From positions 1-6,407 of the forward strand of contig JAQUNB010000069.1 in the NCBI GenBank assembly GCA_028717825.1: DNA of 6,407 bases, given 5' to 3'. Origin of the DNA: Candidatus Omnitrophota bacterium. GTDB lineage: Bacteria; Omnitrophota; Gorgyraeia; Tantalellales; Tantalellaceae. Made by a program: the position numbers and the translations under genes. The notes beneath the pieces are model-generated. The model worked only from the letters and a program-made list of their open reading frames with translations, was not told the DNA's origin and searched no databases. This document shows, in pieces, positions 5,164 to 6,407 of this stretch (positions are counted from its first letter, which is position 1; the number at the start of each line of letters is the position of its first letter).

Positions 5164-5304
5164 TTGCGCGAACGGTTGCCGGCTGACGGATCACCTATAA
5201 CCTATCTTAAAACAGCAAATCCCGATGAGAAAATAAAGGGCACGAAAATGGTTATCGACCGGAACTTTTGGGAACCCCATCCCGCCGGTGAGATCTCTTT
5301 TTAA
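5164..5304 (+). pseudogene. Probable C-terminal remnant of a protein-coding gene
   Basis: A frame is open from 5122, inside repeat copy C, to a TAA at 5302-5304. From about 5164 its translation has a normal protein composition: LRERLPADGSPITYLKTANP, then DEKIKGTKMVIDRNFWEPHP, then AGEISF. It has no credible start; the internal ATG at 5248 would give only 18 residues. The part before 5150 comes from the repeat. I read it as the tail of a gene whose front was replaced or displaced when copy C arrived. I do not recognise the family. A chance frame of this length is possible. Confidence 0.4.
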
Positions 5305-5360
5305 TTATTCATCCCATTTCCCTATTAAAAACAGAACTGCTATCCAAAATCCAGAGCAAA

Positions 5361-5369
5361 TGATATAAT
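5361..5369 (+). promoter_or_regulatory. Extended -10 promoter of the DUF3108-like gene
   Basis: TGATATAAT, again a perfect extended -10 with no clear -35. The hexamer ends 6 bases before the ATG at 5376, so the expected transcription start coincides with that ATG. The earlier ATG at 5370 directly abuts the hexamer and would probably lie upstream of the transcript. Confidence 0.62.
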
Positions 5370-5375
5370 ATGGTA

Positions 5376-6230
5376 ATGATAAAAAAACCTTTTATTAAAA
5401 AAAATTCAGTACTCTGCCTTTTTGCGTTTCTCTTCTCATTATTTTATAACGCGAATGCCTCCCATGCCGGGTTCGAAGGCGATGCCTATAGGTCCTCTTA
5501 TGTGTGTACAGACCTTAAAGGCAAACAAAGGTGGCAAGCCTCGGTCGAAATACGGCACAAAGAAGGTAACGTCTACAGCATAGTCGAAAAGATGAACGGT
5601 CAGTATTCCGGTTTTGACGGCAACATATCTTGGGTGGCACGAACAGATTTTGAGCGGAACAAAGAGAGCGTCAAGCCATTGAACATGGATCAGCAAATTT
5701 TTGACCAATCGGGCAAGCTGATCGTCGTAAACAAACAGGATTTCGACTATACAAAAAAGATAGTTATATGCACACACAAAGATCTTATAGAAAACACTAC
5801 CTCAACAAAAGAATTCGCCTTTTCTAAAGAGATAATAAACCGTCTGCTTCAAGGACTATACGTCCAGAAGTTCATTGAGAACGGCATAACCCGTAAAGAG
5901 ATGCAGGTAATAAGTCCGGAACCCGCGTTATATAACATTGAGCTTAAGGTGATCGGTACAGAGCCGATAGAAATAAACGGCCGGACAAGGAACGCGTACA
6001 AGCTGGCCTTCGATCCTCAGCTTGGACTGCTTAATTTTGTAAAAACATTTTTACCAAAAGCATATGTCTGGCATTCTTCTGAACCGATATTCGAATGGCT
6101 AAAATATAGAGGACTAGAGAGCAGTGTAAGCTCGCCTCAAGTAGAGATAATCTCGCTTGACGAAGATGTCACGGAACCCGTCCCGGGACCCGTTGCCCCC
6201 GCTAATAACAATAACACCGGACAACAATAA
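5376..6230 (+). CDS. Exported DUF3108/LolA-like periplasmic protein of unknown function
   Basis: 284 residues from the ATG at 5376, chosen over 5370 because of the promoter position. Residues 1-31 are a signal peptide (basic MIKKPFIKK, hydrophobic core, cleavage near ASHA before GFEG). The mature protein is beta-rich. Its second half carries IELKVIGTEPIEINGRTRNA followed by YKLAFDPQ (about 188-215) and later YVWHSSEPIFEWLKYRG (230-246). That order, a GTE-type strand with a modified-residue strand and then a W-containing strand ending in KYRG, recalls DUF3108, whose fold is related to lipoprotein carriers. This is a weak, memory-based match. The tail (about 270-284) is low-complexity Pro/Asn/Gln. 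The M28 peptidase gene follows after 7 bases, so the two are probably co-transcribed. Confidence 0.65.
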   Translation: MIKKPFIKKNSVLCLFAFLFSLFYNANASHAGFEGDAYRSSYVCTDLKGKQRWQASVEIRHKEGNVYSIVEKMNGQYSGFDGNISWVARTDFERNKESVKPLNMDQQIFDQSGKLIVVNKQDFDYTKKIVICTHKDLIENTTSTKEFAFSKEIINRLLQGLYVQKFIENGITRKEMQVISPEPALYNIELKVIGTEPIEINGRTRNAYKLAFDPQLGLLNFVKTFLPKAYVWHSSEPIFEWLKYRGLESSVSSPQVEIISLDEDVTEPVPGPVAPANNNNTGQQ

Positions 6231-6237
6231 AACTTTT

Positions 6238-6407
6238 ATGAAAAATAATGCATACACTATAAGAGAAAATGCAACGAGCACAGACACGACGCCTGAAAGA
6301 TTAAAAAAACACGTATATAAGCTGGCCCACGAGATAGGAGAACGTAACATACGTAATTACTCTCGTCTGAACGAGGCCGCCGATTATATTACCGACCAGT
6401 TCCGATC
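6238..6407 (+). CDS. N-terminus of an M28-type zinc peptidase (cut by window edge)
   Basis: The frame opens with ATG at 6238 and runs off the right edge after 56 whole codons. Residues 20-55 read RLKKHVYKLAHEIGERNIRN and then YSRLNEAADYITDQF. This is the N-terminal helix pattern of M28 aminopeptidase-like proteins (LxxHVxxLAxxIGxR, then LxxAADYIxxQF), which precedes the zinc-binding core. The catalytic residues lie outside the window. No signal peptide is visible in the first 19 residues (MKNNAYTIRENATSTDTTP). No Shine-Dalgarno precedes the ATG, so translation may depend on coupling to the DUF3108-like gene ending 7 bases earlier. Confidence 0.72.
   Translation, partial: MKNNAYTIRENATSTDTTPERLKKHVYKLAHEIGERNIRNYSRLNEAADYITDQFR

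Overview
The window looks like a chromosomal piece of an uncultured Gram-negative bacterium. Three genes carry Sec signal peptides, one encodes an apparent outer-membrane beta-barrel, base composition is moderate, and the intergenic DNA is crowded with small palindromic repeats. Candidatus Omnitrophota or a neighbouring phylum is my best guess, from overall impression only; no marker gene here settles it.

Layout. 1-492 (minus): N-terminal part of an exported SagB/ThcOx-type nitroreductase-fold flavoprotein that runs off the left edge. 493-781: no gene, but two nested inverted-repeat elements, one with a perfect 40-bp palindrome. 782-3103 (minus): a two-gene operon of an exported protein with two SH3-like repeats and a BamE/SmpA-like C-terminus, followed 12 bases later by a radical SAM protein of the spore photoproduct lyase superfamily. 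3104-3288: divergent promoter region with a palindrome and a consensus-like tRNA promoter. 3289-3365 (plus): tRNA-His(GTG) with encoded CCA. 3363-3754: two tandem copies of a roughly 200-bp repeat, joined by a duplicate of the last 21 bases of the tRNA. 3891-4685 (plus): outer-membrane beta-barrel protein. 4686-5363: no intact gene, but a third repeat copy flanked by what look like gene scraps. 5376-6230 (plus): exported DUF3108-like protein. 6238 to the right edge (plus): start of an M28-type peptidase.

How the parts relate. The minus-strand pair is probably one transcript, from a TATAAT at 3148-3143. The two exported plus-strand genes each have a TGnTATAAT extended -10 ending 6-9 bases before the start codon and no Shine-Dalgarno, so they may be read from leaderless transcripts. 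The M28 gene follows the DUF3108-like gene by 7 bases and is probably co-transcribed with it. Most of the genes concern the envelope. No defence system, integrase, transposase or CRISPR array is visible.

The most unusual part is the tRNA-His locus. A repeat that starts exactly at the tRNA CCA end is present twice in tandem, and again about 1.4 kb away without the tRNA-derived sequence. This points to a small non-autonomous element, or a duplication seeded by the tRNA 3' end. I do not see a clear new multi-gene system.
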